Source: Halorubrum sp. CBA1229 (GTDB lineage: Archaea; Halobacteriota; Halobacteria; Halobacteriales; Haloferacaceae). Taken from it: 64,000 nt of DNA. A model generated the notes under the pieces. That model had not been told where the DNA came from. It searched no databases and saw nothing but the letters and a program-made list of their open reading frames with translations. This document shows positions 26,992 to 36,200 of the stretch, piece after piece (the first letter of the stretch is position 1; every line of letters starts with the position of its first letter). Position numbers and translations under genes: made by a program. The stretch is from contig NZ_CP054585.1 in the NCBI RefSeq assembly GCF_003721435.2, positions 2,418,001 to 2,482,000 of the forward strand. Reading direction: 5' to 3'.

Positions 26992-27543
26992 TCAGATGTC
27001 GAAGTCGAGCTCGACCGCCTCGCCGGCCTCGGCGTCGCCCGGATCGACCACGTCGTCGCCGGCGGCGAAGCCGGCGTGGAGGTGCTCGTAGGTGCGGTCG
27101 ACCGCCTCCACGATCACCTTCGTCTCGCCCGTCACGGGCATGAAGTTCGTGTCGCCGTCCCACCGCGGGACGACGTGGGTGTGGAGGTGGTCGACCGAGC
27201 CGCCGGCGGCGGTCCCGCCGAGGTTCTGGCCCGTGTTCACCCCGTCGGGGTCGACGTCGCGGCGCATCGCCGCCAGCGTCGCCGCCTTCAGCTTCGCGTG
27301 GTCGAGGAGGGTCGCGTCGTCGAGGCCGGTCGGGTCCTCGCGGTGCTCGTACGGAATCACCATCGCGTGGCCCGGGTTGTACGGCGCGTTGTTCAACAGG
27401 ACGTAGTTGCGCTCGCTGCGGGCGACGATCCGGGACTCGCGGTCGTCCTCGCGCTCGGGCAGGACGCAGAACGGGCAGCCGTCGATCGGGTCCGACTCGC
27501 GCTCGACCCACTCGATCCGCCACGGGGCGTAGATCCGGTCCAT
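26992..27543 (-). CDS. HIT-family nucleotide hydrolase/transferase
   Basis: The 183-residue protein has the histidine triad DHLHTHVVPRW near residue 115, an N-terminal CPFC pair, and NNAPYNPGHAMVIPYEH, typical of the Fhit/Hint-like branch. Such enzymes cleave dinucleoside polyphosphates or nucleoside phosphoramidates. The start overlaps the map stop by one base (ATGA), placing it second in a map-HIT operon. It is convergent with repeat B on its 3' side. Confidence 0.92.
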   Translation of the reverse strand: MDRIYAPWRIEWVERESDPIDGCPFCVLPEREDDRESRIVARSERNYVLLNNAPYNPGHAMVIPYEHREDPTGLDDATLLDHAKLKAATLAAMRRDVDPDGVNTGQNLGGTAAGGSVDHLHTHVVPRWDGDTNFMPVTGETKVIVEAVDRTYEHLHAGFAAGDDVVDPGDAEAGEAVELDFDI

Positions 27544-28451
27544 CAGTCGTCGAACGCGTGGATCCCCGCGGTCGTCACCTCGACGCCGTCCTCGGTGATC
27601 AGGAGGGTGTGCTCCGCCTGGCTCACGAGGGCGTCGTCGGCCTCCTTCAGCACGGGGTACCCCTTCACCGCGTTCGCCTGCTTCAGCCGGCGCAGCGCCA
27701 TCCCGACGCGGTCGCCGTCGAGCCACCGCGCCGCGAACGGGAGGTCGTCGAACGCCTCGATCTCCTCGAGGGCCTGCCGGGCTCGGCGATCGCGCACGCT
27801 CCCGGAGCCCTGGCGCTCGAAGATCTCCTCGTCGGTCCCCTCGCCGACCTTCCCGCGGCCGTCGGTGGCGAACGGCTCGATGGCGACCGCCTGCCCCGGC
27901 TCCAGCTCGACGGACCGCTCGACGCCCCGGTTCGGGACCGTCGGGCCGGTGTGGGCGTCGTAGCGCTCGACGCCGTGGCCGGAGAGGTTCAGGACGGGCG
28001 TGTAGCCGTACCCGCGGATCACGTCCTCGATCGCTTCCCCGACGACGCCGACCTCGACGCCCGGGCCGGCCTCGTCGACCGCGGCCTCAAGCGCCATCTC
28101 GGCGGCCTCGACGAGCTCCGGAGTGCCCGTGTGGTCGATCGTCACGGCCGCGTCGGCGATGTAGCCGTCGACGTGGACCCCGACGTCGAGACACACCATC
28201 TCCTCGCCGAACTCAGTGTCGTCGTCGCGGCCCGGGGTCGCGTGCGACGCCTCCGGGTCGACGCTGATGTTGACGGGGAACGCGAGCCCGGCCCCCTGCT
28301 CGCGGATGAAGTCCTCCGTCCACTCCGCGACCTCCAGGTGGGTCCGCCCCGGCTCGACCATCTCGCGGGCCTCGTTCGTCGCCTCGACCAACACCGCGCC
28401 GGCCTCCCGGTAGCTCTCGACCGCGTCGTCGTCCAGGGATCCGTGGCTCAT
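27543..28451 (-). CDS. map: Methionine aminopeptidase (type II)
   Basis: The 302-residue metallopeptidase removes initiator methionine. Metal ligands lie in CLDVGVHVDGYIADAAVTID (two Asp), LSGHGVERYDAHTGPTVPN (His), AIEPFATDG (Glu) and the late AEHTLLITEDG (Glu). The insert between the metal motifs is characteristic of type II (archaeal/eukaryotic) enzymes. The start at MSHGSLDDDAVESY (28451) fits the family; longer upstream sequence is non-conserved. Confidence 0.96.
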   Translation of the reverse strand: MSHGSLDDDAVESYREAGAVLVEATNEAREMVEPGRTHLEVAEWTEDFIREQGAGLAFPVNISVDPEASHATPGRDDDTEFGEEMVCLDVGVHVDGYIADAAVTIDHTGTPELVEAAEMALEAAVDEAGPGVEVGVVGEAIEDVIRGYGYTPVLNLSGHGVERYDAHTGPTVPNRGVERSVELEPGQAVAIEPFATDGRGKVGEGTDEEIFERQGSGSVRDRRARQALEEIEAFDDLPFAARWLDGDRVGMALRRLKQANAVKGYPVLKEADDALVSQAEHTLLITEDGVEVTTAGIHAFDD

Positions 28452-28583
28452 GCCCGTCGGTTCGGCCAGCGACCGCAAAGAGGTTGCGGAGGGCCGGCGA
28501 CGGCGCGGGTCCGGGGCGGGTGGCGGGCCGCGGCGAACCGACCGGACCGAACCCACTAAGGCGCCGCCGAATCGACGGGAACT

Positions 28584-29051
28584 ATGCTCGAACCGGGCGA
28601 TGCCGCACCCCCGATCGCGCTCTCCGACCAGCACGGCGACACGGTCACCGTCGACCCCGCCGACGCGCGGTACACGGTGGTCTACTTCTACCCCCGAGCC
28701 GACACGCCGGGCTGTACCGCCGAGGCGTGTGGCTTCCGCGACGAGTGGGACGCCTTCGAGGAGGCCGACGTCGCCGTCGTCGGGGTCAGCGACGACCCGG
28801 CCGAGGACCTCGCGCCGTTCGCCGAGAAGTACGACCTCCCGTTCACGCTGCTCTCCGACCCCGACGGCGAGGTCGCGAGCGCGTACGACTCCTACGGCGA
28901 GAAGCAGCTGTTCGGCAACACCTTCGACGGCGTGTTCCGGAACACGTACGTGATCGACGACGACGGCACCGTCGTCCTCGCGTACGAGGGCGTCTCCCCT
29001 GAGGACCACGCGGTCGAGATCGTCGACGACATCGCCGCGTTGGACGGCTGA
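28584..29051 (+). CDS. Peroxiredoxin (Bcp/PrxQ type)
   Basis: The 155-residue protein has the thioredoxin-fold peroxidase signature FYPRADTPGCTAEACGFRD, with peroxidatic Cys and a second Cys five residues later, the PrxQ pattern that forms an intramolecular disulfide. It reduces hydrogen peroxide and alkyl peroxides with electrons from thioredoxin. The ATG at 28584 (MLEPGDAAPPIAL) is the normal start. It is divergent from map. Confidence 0.93.
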   Translation: MLEPGDAAPPIALSDQHGDTVTVDPADARYTVVYFYPRADTPGCTAEACGFRDEWDAFEEADVAVVGVSDDPAEDLAPFAEKYDLPFTLLSDPDGEVASAYDSYGEKQLFGNTFDGVFRNTYVIDDDGTVVLAYEGVSPEDHAVEIVDDIAALDG

Positions 29052-29220
29052 GCCGGCGTCCCACGTTACTTTCCGTCGAATCGCTCACGGCACCCCAACG
29101 CCCTCCCGCGAGATGACGGGAACGCGTCTGTCACCGTCGAACACGAAATGTCTCCCCGTAACACAAAGGCCGGTTTGAGTGTCACGTACGTATAACACGA
29201 CAGCGAGAGTGTAACCCGAC

Positions 29221-30012
29221 ATGGACCGCCGCGACCTCGCCGTTGGCCTGCTGATCGTCGCCGCCGTAGTCGTCGCTTCCTTCGCCGTCGCCACGGCGTG
29301 GTCCGCACCAGCCGGACCCCTTGGGGCCGATCAGACGTACCCGCCCGGAGCGGACGCGGATCAGATCAACTTCTCGGATCTCGGTACCGGCGACGCCAAC
29401 CTCACGCACACGCCACGGAACCACTGGGATTCGTACGCGATTCGCTATACGGCACCCCCCGAGCGCCGACTCGTGGAGGGGGAGTACTACATCAACTCCT
29501 CGACGGGGGAAATCATCGCCGACCGCTGGCACGACGCCACGGTGTATCGCAACGGGACGGAGTACGCGTTCCTCCAGCCCGCGGAGAGCGTCCCCGAGCA
29601 CCAACGCGAGCAGTTCGATTCGGATCCCCAGTTCGTCTACGACGACACGACCGACGCGTACTATCGGTATGACCCACGGTACGGACAGATCGCTCCCACG
29701 AACATCGGTCGGCATACGACGCTACTCGACTCGTACACGTGGGAGGCGGTCAACACGACGACTCATCACGGCGTCCCGGTCATCACGTATCAGGCGACCG
29801 GGACACGTCCGGACTCCCGAGCGCCGCCAGCGACCGGAACGCTCCGACTCGGCGTCGAGGACGGCCTCGTCTACGGGTACGATCTCACGCGGGACGCAGA
29901 GGGGGGACCGTATCGCTACGCGTACAGCGTGGAGCCGGCCCCGTTCCCGGAGCACGAGTGGGTGGACACGGCCCGAGAGTTGGCGGCGAACTCCACGGAC
30001 AGCGGCTCGTAG
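29221..30012 (+). CDS. Secreted or membrane-anchored haloarchaeal protein, unknown function
   Basis: The 263-residue protein has an N-terminal hydrophobic segment (about residues 7-27) after MDRRD, then a polar, Tyr/Thr/Asn-rich domain with several N-x-S/T sites (for example NGTEY, NSSTG), as in glycosylated surface proteins. No lipobox is evident, so it is probably a signal anchor. Its codon use is visibly less GC-rich than the neighbours, hinting at transfer. A GTACGTATAACAC box lies about 25-35 bases upstream. Not recognised further. Confidence 0.7.
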   Translation: MDRRDLAVGLLIVAAVVVASFAVATAWSAPAGPLGADQTYPPGADADQINFSDLGTGDANLTHTPRNHWDSYAIRYTAPPERRLVEGEYYINSSTGEIIADRWHDATVYRNGTEYAFLQPAESVPEHQREQFDSDPQFVYDDTTDAYYRYDPRYGQIAPTNIGRHTTLLDSYTWEAVNTTTHHGVPVITYQATGTRPDSRAPPATGTLRLGVEDGLVYGYDLTRDAEGGPYRYAYSVEPAPFPEHEWVDTARELAANSTDSGS

Positions 30013-30036
30013 CCTCCTCCGGGACCGTGCGGGCCC

Positions 30037-30216
30037 TCAGCCGTTTTCCTCGCTCTCTTGATAGTTGTTGATGACCATCGGGAGCACTGCCGCGACTAAC
30101 ACGAGGACGCTCGTCGACACAAGCGGTGGCGCGTCGAATCCGTCAGCGACGAGCACGGCTAGAACGACCCCCAGAATAGCGCACGCGAACACCACCTCGT
30201 TCTTCCGAGAGGCCAT
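30037..30216 (-). CDS. Small membrane protein (59 residues)
   Basis: From the ATG of MASRKNEVV (30216), the protein has two hydrophobic segments (about 8-25 and 31-49) and a hydrophilic end (NNYQESEENG). The upstream extension to 30324 is unlikely. It is convergent with the secreted-protein gene, 24 bases away. Function unknown. Confidence 0.65.
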   Translation of the reverse strand: MASRKNEVVFACAILGVVLAVLVADGFDAPPLVSTSVLVLVAAVLPMVINNYQESEENG

Positions 30217-30361
30217 GGTCTGAGGCGTCGTCGCAGCCGTAGTATGATTTTTTGAAACGAAGTGGCGGTCGAAGGACCGGAAGCGACCGATCAACTCCCG
30301 ACCGTCGGCGAACGGCTGTTTCAAACCGGAACGAACCTGACGGCCGGACGTTCGATATCGG

Positions 30362-31288
30362 TTAAAATAGCCCGCCGACCCGCGAGAGGAGCCGCGGCAC
30401 CTCGTCGGCGATCGCGTGCCGCTTCAGCAGCGCGAAGCCGACGACGATGACGGCGAAGCCGACGACCGTCAGCGCCGTCACGGGCTCCGCGAGGAGCACC
30501 GCACCGGCGACGGTCGCGACCACCGGGACGACGTAGGAGACGAGGTTGATCTCGAACGCGCCCAGCCGGTCGAGCAGCGTGAAGTAGATGGTGTACGCGA
30601 CCGCCGAGGAGAGCACGCCGAGGAACAAAAGCGACCCGACCGCCGGCAGCTCCGCGACCGGGAGCTGTTGCGTCTCGCCCAGCCCGGCGCTCAGCCCGTG
30701 GATCAACAGGGCGCCGAACAGCATCGCCCACCCCGTGAGCGCGATGCTGGAGAAGCTCGTCTCCACGGTGCGGAGCCCGACGCTGCCGACCGCGACCGCG
30801 AGCACGCCGATCGAGATGAGTCCCACGCCGATGGTGACGCCGCCGGCGAGGTTCGCGGGGTCCGGCTGGGCGACGAGCCCGACGCCGACGAACGCGAGCA
30901 CCACGCCGAGGGTGCCGCGCGCGTCGAGGTCGGATCCGCCGATCCAGGCGGCCGCGACCGCAGCCGTCGCGATCGGTACGAGGCTGTAGGTGATCGAGGC
31001 GATGCCGCTGGTCGTGTACTGCTGGCCGACGAACAAAAGCGAGTTGTTGGCGGCGACGGAGAGCCCGCCGCTGAAGCCGATCGCGGCCAGATCTCCCCGC
31101 GTGGTCGGGAGCGGACTCGATTCGGTGAGGAGGACGTACGAGACCAACACCAGCGCCGCCACGTCGAACCGGTAGGCGGCGTACAGCACGGGCGGGTAGT
31201 ACTCTAAGCCCACCTCGATGGCGACGAAGGAGCCGCCCCACAGCAGGGCGAGGGTGAAGAACAGGACGACGTCTCGGTACCGGGACAC
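30362..31288 (-). CDS. EamA/DMT-family transporter
   Basis: The 308-residue protein has ten predicted membrane helices in two EamA repeats, with LLWGGSFVAIEVGLEYYPP at the first repeat and LTGWAMLFGALL and YTIYFTLLDRLGAFE in the second. These proteins export small metabolites such as amino acids or nucleosides; the substrate is unknown here. The ATG at 31288 gives MSRYRDVVLFFTLALLWGG. It lies downstream of idsA, separated by 94 bases. Confidence 0.9.
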   Translation of the reverse strand: MSRYRDVVLFFTLALLWGGSFVAIEVGLEYYPPVLYAAYRFDVAALVLVSYVLLTESSPLPTTRGDLAAIGFSGGLSVAANNSLLFVGQQYTTSGIASITYSLVPIATAAVAAAWIGGSDLDARGTLGVVLAFVGVGLVAQPDPANLAGGVTIGVGLISIGVLAVAVGSVGLRTVETSFSSIALTGWAMLFGALLIHGLSAGLGETQQLPVAELPAVGSLLFLGVLSSAVAYTIYFTLLDRLGAFEINLVSYVVPVVATVAGAVLLAEPVTALTVVGFAVIVVGFALLKRHAIADEVPRLLSRVGGLF

Positions 31289-31382
31289 GGACGGGAGAAC
31301 GGCGACCGGGAATAAAGCGGTGTCCGTTGCGGACGGCGCCGCCGGATCGAGGTCCCCGCAGACCTCGCGTCCGCCGGTCCGC

Positions 31383-32429
31383 TCAGTAGCCGCGGACGAT
31401 CAGGTAGTCCGCGAGGTCCTCGAGGAGGCTCCGGGAGCCGCTCTCCGGGAGCAGTTCGAGGTGCTCTTTCGACCGCTCGGTGAGGTCCTCGGCCGTCTCG
31501 CGGGCGTACGCGATCGAGCCCGCCGCCTCTAAGGCGGCCACCGCGTCCTCGATGGCCGACTCCGTCACCTCGGCCGGGGTGTCGGCGTCGACGAGCCCGT
31601 CGACGTCGACGCCCTCCTGCCGCGCGTGGAGGGTGATCAGCGTCTCCTTCCCCTCGACGAGGTCGGAGCCGCGCTGCTTCCCGAGCTCCTCGGAGGGGAC
31701 CGTCAGGTCGAGCACGTCGTCCTGGATCTGGAACGCCCGTCCGGAGTCGATCCCGTACTGGTACAGCGCGTCGACGATATCGTCGTCGGCGCCGAGCAGG
31801 ACCGCCGGCGTCGCCGCCGACGCCCCGTACAGGACCGCGGTCTTCAGCTCGACCATCTCTAAGTACTCCTCCGGGAGGATGTCGTCGCGGGACTCGAAGG
31901 CGACGTCGAGCGCCTGCCCCTCGCAGATCTCCGTGCAGGTGGACGCGAGCATTCGCATCGCCTCCAGGCCGTTCTGTGGAGCCGCACCCGTCTCGGTCAT
32001 GAACTCGAACGCCTTCGAGTAGAGGGTGTCGCCGGCGAGGATCGCCGTCGACGTGTCGTACTGCTCGTGGACGGCGGGGACGCCGCGCCGGAGCTCGTCC
32101 TCGTCCATGATGTCGTCGTGGATCAGGGTGAACGACTGGATCACCTCGATGGCGACCGCCGCGCGCATCACGTCCACCTCGGTCCCGTCGAGCGCCGAGA
32201 ACTCGCGGAAGTCGGCGCCCATGGGCTCGGTGCCCGTGACGGCCTCGGCGGCGAGCGTCGCCACCGTCGGCCTGAGCCGCTTCCCGCCCGCTTCGAGGAT
32301 GTAGCGCGTCGCCTCGTAGAGGCGCTCCGGGTGCTGTACCGGCAACTCCTCGTCGATAGCGGCGTTGACCAGGTCACGCCGCTCGCGGATGGCGTCGAGC
32401 ACCCGCGCCTCCTTCGTCTCGTTCGTCAT
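31383..32429 (-). CDS. idsA: Trans-isoprenyl diphosphate synthase (geranylgeranyl type)
   Basis: The 348-residue enzyme condenses isopentenyl units for archaeal membrane lipids. The first aspartate-rich motif is [14 protein letters not shown], the second FQIQDDVLD, and GGKRLRP is the pyrophosphate-binding site near the N-terminus. The residues before the first motif (IQSFTL) suggest a C20 or C25 product. It overlaps RNase J by four bases on the same strand, so both are in one operon. Confidence 0.94.
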   Translation of the reverse strand: MTNETKEARVLDAIRERRDLVNAAIDEELPVQHPERLYEATRYILEAGGKRLRPTVATLAAEAVTGTEPMGADFREFSALDGTEVDVMRAAVAIEVIQSFTLIHDDIMDEDELRRGVPAVHEQYDTSTAILAGDTLYSKAFEFMTETGAAPQNGLEAMRMLASTCTEICEGQALDVAFESRDDILPEEYLEMVELKTAVLYGASAATPAVLLGADDDIVDALYQYGIDSGRAFQIQDDVLDLTVPSEELGKQRGSDLVEGKETLITLHARQEGVDVDGLVDADTPAEVTESAIEDAVAALEAAGSIAYARETAEDLTERSKEHLELLPESGSRSLLEDLADYLIVRGY

Positions 32430-33778
32430 TCGACCAGCTGGATGACGCCGCCGTTCTGCGTGACGTGGACGTCACGACCGAGCTTGTACCCCTGCGACGT
32501 CGCGAGGTTCACGTACGGCGAACGGCCCTCCAGCGTCTGGTGGCCGGGGATGACGTGCTGCGGCTGGAGCGCGTCGAGCATCTCGTAGTGGCCCTCCTCG
32601 CGGAGGTGACCGGAGACGTGGATGTCGTCGTAGATCCGGGCGCCCTGCATCCGGAGGAGCTGCTCGGACTGGTAGCGCTGCCCCTCGTTGGTCGGCTCCG
32701 GGATGACGCTGGCGCTGAAGACGATCTTGTCGCCGTCGTCGATTTCGTACGGCGTCTCGCCGCGGCCCATCCGGGTGAGCATCGCGCGCGGCTCGCCCTG
32801 GTGGCCCGTCACGATCGGGAGGAAGTTCCCCTTCCCCTCCTTCATGATCCGCTTGAACGCGCGGTCGACGGACTTGCGGTGGCCGTACATGCCGACGTCG
32901 CCCTGGAAGTCGACGAAGTCGAGCCGCTCGGCCGTGCCGGAGTACTTCTCCATCGAGCGCCCGAGCAGGACCGGCTGGCGGCCGATCTCGCGGGCGTACT
33001 CGACGAGGGTCTTCACGCGGGCGATGTGGGAGGAGAACGTCGTGGCGACGATCCCGCCCGAGTAGTCCTCCATCGAGGTCAGCGTGTCCTCGACGTGCTT
33101 CTTCGCGTACGACTCGGAGGGAGTCCGGCCCTTGCGGCCGGCGTTCGTGCAGTCCTCGATGTACGCGAGGACGCCCTCGTCCTGGCGGCCGATCTCGCGG
33201 AACCGGTCCATGTCGATCGGGTCGCCGATGACGGGCGTGTGGTCCAGCCGCTTGTCGAGGCCGTAGACGATGGCGCCCTCGGGCGTGTGGAGGACCGGGT
33301 TGATCGCGTCGATGATCGAGTGGGTGACGTTGACGAACTCCATCTCGACCTGCTCGGAGTCGCCGATGGCCATCGTGCCGCCGGCCTCCATCTTCACGAG
33401 GTCGTTGTCGACCTGGAACTTCCCCTCGTCCGCGATCTGCTGTTTGACCAGCTCGATCGTGTACGGCGCCGCGACGATCGGGGCGTCGTACCGGTGGGCG
33501 AGCTTCGGGATCGCCGCGATGTGGTCGAGGTGGCCGTGGGTGGGGACGATCGCCTGGACGTCGCCCTCCAGCTCGCTCATGACGCGGTCGTCCGGGATCG
33601 CGCCCATGTCGATCAGGTCGAGGCTGTGCATGCTCTCGGTCTCCACGTTGTCGTGGATGAGGACCTTACTGAGGTTCAGGCCCATGTCGAAGATGACGAT
33701 GTCGTCGCCCGCCCGCACCGCCGTCATCTGTCGACCGACCTCTTCGTAACCGCCGAGTGTCGCAATTTCGATTTCCAT
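32426..33778 (-). CDS. rnj: Ribonuclease J
   Basis: The 450-residue metallo-beta-lactamase/beta-CASP enzyme degrades RNA from the 5' end. It shows [15 protein letters not shown] (the HxHxDH metal site), a later metal-binding His in VNVTHSI, and the beta-CASP region with [12 protein letters not shown] and [15 protein letters not shown]. The ATG at 33778 gives [15 protein letters not shown], the usual start; a longer upstream frame is not conserved. It heads an operon with idsA. A 7-base-pair hairpin lies 14 bases upstream (listed separately). Confidence 0.95.
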   Translation of the reverse strand: MEIEIATLGGYEEVGRQMTAVRAGDDIVIFDMGLNLSKVLIHDNVETESMHSLDLIDMGAIPDDRVMSELEGDVQAIVPTHGHLDHIAAIPKLAHRYDAPIVAAPYTIELVKQQIADEGKFQVDNDLVKMEAGGTMAIGDSEQVEMEFVNVTHSIIDAINPVLHTPEGAIVYGLDKRLDHTPVIGDPIDMDRFREIGRQDEGVLAYIEDCTNAGRKGRTPSESYAKKHVEDTLTSMEDYSGGIVATTFSSHIARVKTLVEYAREIGRQPVLLGRSMEKYSGTAERLDFVDFQGDVGMYGHRKSVDRAFKRIMKEGKGNFLPIVTGHQGEPRAMLTRMGRGETPYEIDDGDKIVFSASVIPEPTNEGQRYQSEQLLRMQGARIYDDIHVSGHLREEGHYEMLDALQPQHVIPGHQTLEGRSPYVNLATSQGYKLGRDVHVTQNGGVIQLVE

Positions 33779-33792
33779 GGTTTGTGTATATC

Positions 33793-33811
33793 GAACGCCT
33801 GCACGGCGTTC
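33793..33811 (-). promoter_or_regulatory. Hairpin / inverted repeat in the rnj leader
   Basis: GAACGCC (33793-33799) and GGCGTTC (33805-33811) form a perfect 7-base stem with a 5-base loop, 14 bases before the rnj start codon. In the mRNA it would block the 5' end region. Possible autoregulation site or protein operator. Confidence 0.5.
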
Positions 33812-34045
33812 ATCACTGAAACCCCGCAAGGAGCCGTCAGCGCTTCGTCCGACCGCGCGTCGTTGAGGCCCCGCTACGGCCGAGCCGACAGTGGCTCACC
33901 GTGTCCCGCGGGAGTGTGGTATCCGGAGATACAGGTGCCCGTCTTAAAAACACCGGGGTTCGGTCGCGGCCGAGCCGGCCGGTAACACGGCGGTCGCCGG
34001 TCGGTTCGCCTCGTTTGCCCCCGATTCGTCCCCTTCGCGTCCCGG

Positions 34046-34056
34046 TATTTTTAATA
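34046..34056 (+). promoter_or_regulatory. TATA box of lsm-rpl37e operon
   Basis: TATTTTTAATA ends 24 bases before the lsm ATG at 34081, the expected distance for a leaderless haloarchaeal transcript. Confidence 0.65.
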
Positions 34057-34080
34057 GCGCGACGGGAGGCGATACGTGTA

Positions 34081-34323
34081 ATGAGTGGACGACCCCTCGA
34101 CGTGCTCGAAGCGTCGCTCGAGGATCCGGTGACGGTACACCTGAAAGACGGGACGACCTACTACGGAATTCTGGCCGGCTACGACCAGCACATGAACGTC
34201 GTCATCGAGCCGGAGGACGACGTGGGCGACCGCGTCGACGACGATCTCGACGGCGAGTTCGCCGTCGCGATCGAAGACACAACGATTATACGCGGCGATA
34301 ACGTCGTCACCATCAAAGCATGA
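34081..34323 (+). CDS. Sm-like (LSm) RNA-binding protein
   Basis: The 80-residue protein has the Sm1 motif [25 protein letters not shown] and Sm2 [10 protein letters not shown]. Archaeal LSm proteins form heptameric rings that bind U-rich RNA. An acidic insert ([15 protein letters not shown]) lies between the motifs, usual in haloarchaea. It overlaps rpl37e by ATGA, and this lsm-rpl37e pair is widely conserved in archaea. Confidence 0.95.
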   Translation: MSGRPLDVLEASLEDPVTVHLKDGTTYYGILAGYDQHMNVVIEPEDDVGDRVDDDLDGEFAVAIEDTTIIRGDNVVTIKA

Positions 34324-34496
34324 CCGGCTCCGGAACGCCCTCTCAGGGGAAAAAGAACAAAACGGTTCACGTGAAGTGCCGCCGCTGCGGCGAGAAGTCC
34401 TACCACATCAAAAAGGAGCGCTGCTCCTCCTGCGGCTTCGGGAAGTCCGCGAAGCGCCGCGACTACTCGTGGCAGTCGAAGAACGGCGACCACTGA
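34320..34496 (+). CDS. rpl37e: Ribosomal protein eL37
   Basis: A 58-residue zinc ribbon protein begins [15 protein letters not shown]. Zinc ligands are Cys20-x-x-Cys23 and Cys35-x-x-Cys38, followed by [16 protein letters not shown]. Sequence and context (ATGA overlap with lsm) are diagnostic. It binds 23S rRNA in the large subunit. Confidence 0.96.
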   Translation: MTGSGTPSQGKKNKTVHVKCRRCGEKSYHIKKERCSSCGFGKSAKRRDYSWQSKNGDH

Positions 34497-34665
34497 CGAC
34501 GGCTCTCTCTGCTCTTTCGTTTCCACCCTGACCTCGCAGCGACCGCTCTTCTCGGGCCTCTACTGGTCCGTCCGCCCGATCTGAACCCCGCGTACCCGCC
34601 GCAGCGAACCCCCACGTGCCCGCCGCCGGCCCAACCCTTACCACCGGGCGTCGCCGAGCGCGGGC

Positions 34666-35703
34666 ATGGACCTCTCCGTCGTCGATCTCTCACCGGTCCC
34701 CGCTGACGGGACCGCCACCGACGCCTTCGCGAACACGGTCGCGGCCGTCGAGCAGGCCGAGCGGCTCGGCTACTCGCGGTTCTGGGTCGCCGAGCATCAC
34801 GGTCGGACCGACCGCCTCGCGGGGACGACCCCTGAGGTGCTGCTCGGGCGGCTGGCGGCGGCGACCGACGCGATCCGACTCGGTAGCGGCGCCGTCCTGC
34901 TCAACCACTACAGCCCGTTCAAGGTCGCGGAGGCGTTCGGGACGCTCGACGGGCTCGCGCCGGGCCGCGTCGACGTCGGCCTCGGCCGGGCGAACGGCCC
35001 GCCGGCCGCCGACCGCGCGCTCGGGACGAGCCGCCGCGTCGAGAGTCCGAACGAGGACCACGAGGAGCGGATCCGCTCGCTCGTGAGCCACCTCTACGAC
35101 GACTACCCGGAGGGGCACGAGTACGCCGACCTCGGCGTCCCGCGCTCGGGGGACGGCCCACCGGTCCCGTGGGTGCTCGGATCGAGCCCGGCCAGCGGTG
35201 AGATCGCCGGCAAACTCGGGCTCCGGTACTGCTTCGCCGGCTTCATCCGCCCCGGATTTGCGGAGCGCGCGTTCGCGGCCTACCGGGAGGCGTTCGACCC
35301 GGGGGCGCTCCCCGGCGGACCCGACGAGCCGACCGGGATGGTCGCGGTCAACGCCGTCGCCGCCGAGACCGACGCGGCCGCGGCGCGACGACGAGCCCCC
35401 GCGGAGGCGACCTTCAGGCGGATGCAACGCGGCGAGCTCGGCGACTCGACGCCGAGCGTGGAGGAGGCGATCGACGAGCTCGGCGGCGTCCCGGAGCCGA
35501 CCCCCGCGACGCTCGACGCCGACGAGTGGCCGCGGTCGGTCTCCGGGAGCCCGGAGACGATCGAGGGGCTGCTCGAACAGTTCGCCGACCGCGTCGGCGT
35601 CGACGAGGTGATGATCCAACACACGGTGCCCGATCACGACGACGCGCTGGCGTCGCACGCGCTGCTGGCCGAGGCGGTCGGGCTGGAGTCGAGAAGCGAG
35701 TGA
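34666..35703 (+). CDS. LLM-class flavin-dependent oxidoreductase
   Basis: The 345-residue protein is a luciferase-like TIM-barrel enzyme using FMN or F420. Its N-terminal LSVVDLSPVPADGTATDA and FWVAEHHG are hallmarks of the MsnO8/LLM group, followed by IRLGSGAVLLNHYSPFKVAE and RVDVGLGRANG. The substrate is unknown. It stands alone downstream of rpl37e with a 169-base gap. The C-terminal part (about 230-290) is Ala/Glu-rich, typical of the haloarchaeal form. Confidence 0.92.
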   Translation: MDLSVVDLSPVPADGTATDAFANTVAAVEQAERLGYSRFWVAEHHGRTDRLAGTTPEVLLGRLAAATDAIRLGSGAVLLNHYSPFKVAEAFGTLDGLAPGRVDVGLGRANGPPAADRALGTSRRVESPNEDHEERIRSLVSHLYDDYPEGHEYADLGVPRSGDGPPVPWVLGSSPASGEIAGKLGLRYCFAGFIRPGFAERAFAAYREAFDPGALPGGPDEPTGMVAVNAVAAETDAAAARRRAPAEATFRRMQRGELGDSTPSVEEAIDELGGVPEPTPATLDADEWPRSVSGSPETIEGLLEQFADRVGVDEVMIQHTVPDHDDALASHALLAEAVGLESRSE

Positions 35704-35726
35704 CGTCCCCGCGTCGCCGCCCCCGA

Positions 35727-35939
35727 TCACTGAGCGCGCGGCGGATTCCGCACGATCGCGTCGAGCATCAGCACCGCGCACGCCAGCGACGCGTTCGCGG
35801 TGGCGGCCACCCACCCGCCGAACACCGCCGCGCCGACGCCGTACCCGCCGGCGAACAGCAGCGGCATGCCCGCGAGGATCGCGTCCGCCCGCGTCACCCG
35901 ATCGGGCAGGTCGACCGCGCTGCTGTCGGCCACGCTCAT
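35727..35939 (-). CDS. Small membrane protein paired with an RHH regulator
   Basis: The 70-residue protein from MSVADSSAVDLPDRV (35939) has two hydrophobic segments (about residues 20-40 and 42-62). The ATG overlaps the stop of the upstream RHH gene (ATGA), so the two are translationally coupled. The family is unknown to me; the layout resembles a small regulator/membrane-effector module. Confidence 0.75.
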   Translation of the reverse strand: MSVADSSAVDLPDRVTRADAILAGMPLLFAGGYGVGAAVFGGWVAATANASLACAVLMLDAIVRNPPRAQ

Positions 35940-36139
35940 CACTCCACGTACCCCAGATCTCGAAGTCGCTGTCCGATCCGACGGGCCTCCGCCTCGCTGA
36001 TCTCGTCGTCCGACTCCATCTCCTGAACGACGACGTGTTTCACGAACTCCTTCACGGAGCCGAACGGTTCGTCTTCGATGTACTCCTCCACGTCCGCGAC
36101 GAACTCTTTCCGCAGTGAGATCGTGGTGTACTCGCTCAT
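35939..36139 (-). CDS. Ribbon-helix-helix DNA-binding protein
   Basis: The 66-residue protein begins MSEYTTISLRKEFVADVEEYI, a ribbon-helix-helix strand and helix as in CopG/MetJ antitoxin-like regulators, followed by GSVKEFVKHVVVQEM (second helix). The acidic C-terminal helix would dimerise. A perfect 16-base palindrome lies 34-49 bases upstream, suggesting autoregulation. It forms an operon with a small membrane protein. Confidence 0.85.
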   Translation of the reverse strand: MSEYTTISLRKEFVADVEEYIEDEPFGSVKEFVKHVVVQEMESDDEISEAEARRIGQRLRDLGYVE

Positions 36140-36172
36140 TACGCCGGAGGAGTCGCTCCGGGGTGAAAAATC

Positions 36173-36188
36173 TAATTACATGTAATTA
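36173..36188. promoter_or_regulatory. 16-base perfect palindrome upstream of the RHH gene
   Basis: TAATTACA (36173-36180) is followed directly by TGTAATTA (36181-36188). It is AT-rich in a GC-rich context and sits between the DHS stop and the RHH gene, at the position expected for its TATA box and operator. A likely binding site for the RHH protein. Confidence 0.65.
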
Positions 36189-36200
36189 CGACTGCGAGCC

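Larger units (their letters stand above)
33779..34080. other. Divergent promoter region of rnj and lsm
   Basis: This 302-base region has no credible coding frame or tRNA. It contains the rnj leader hairpin at 33793-33811, an A-rich GTCTTAAAAACAC stretch near 33930-33943 and the lsm TATA box at 34046-34056. The rnj promoter is probably in the middle part, giving RNase J a leader. Confidence 0.6.

Noticed and set aside
33901-34323. N-terminally extended form of the LSm protein
   Set aside because: A TATA box 24 bases before the internal ATG and the normal LSm length support the short form.
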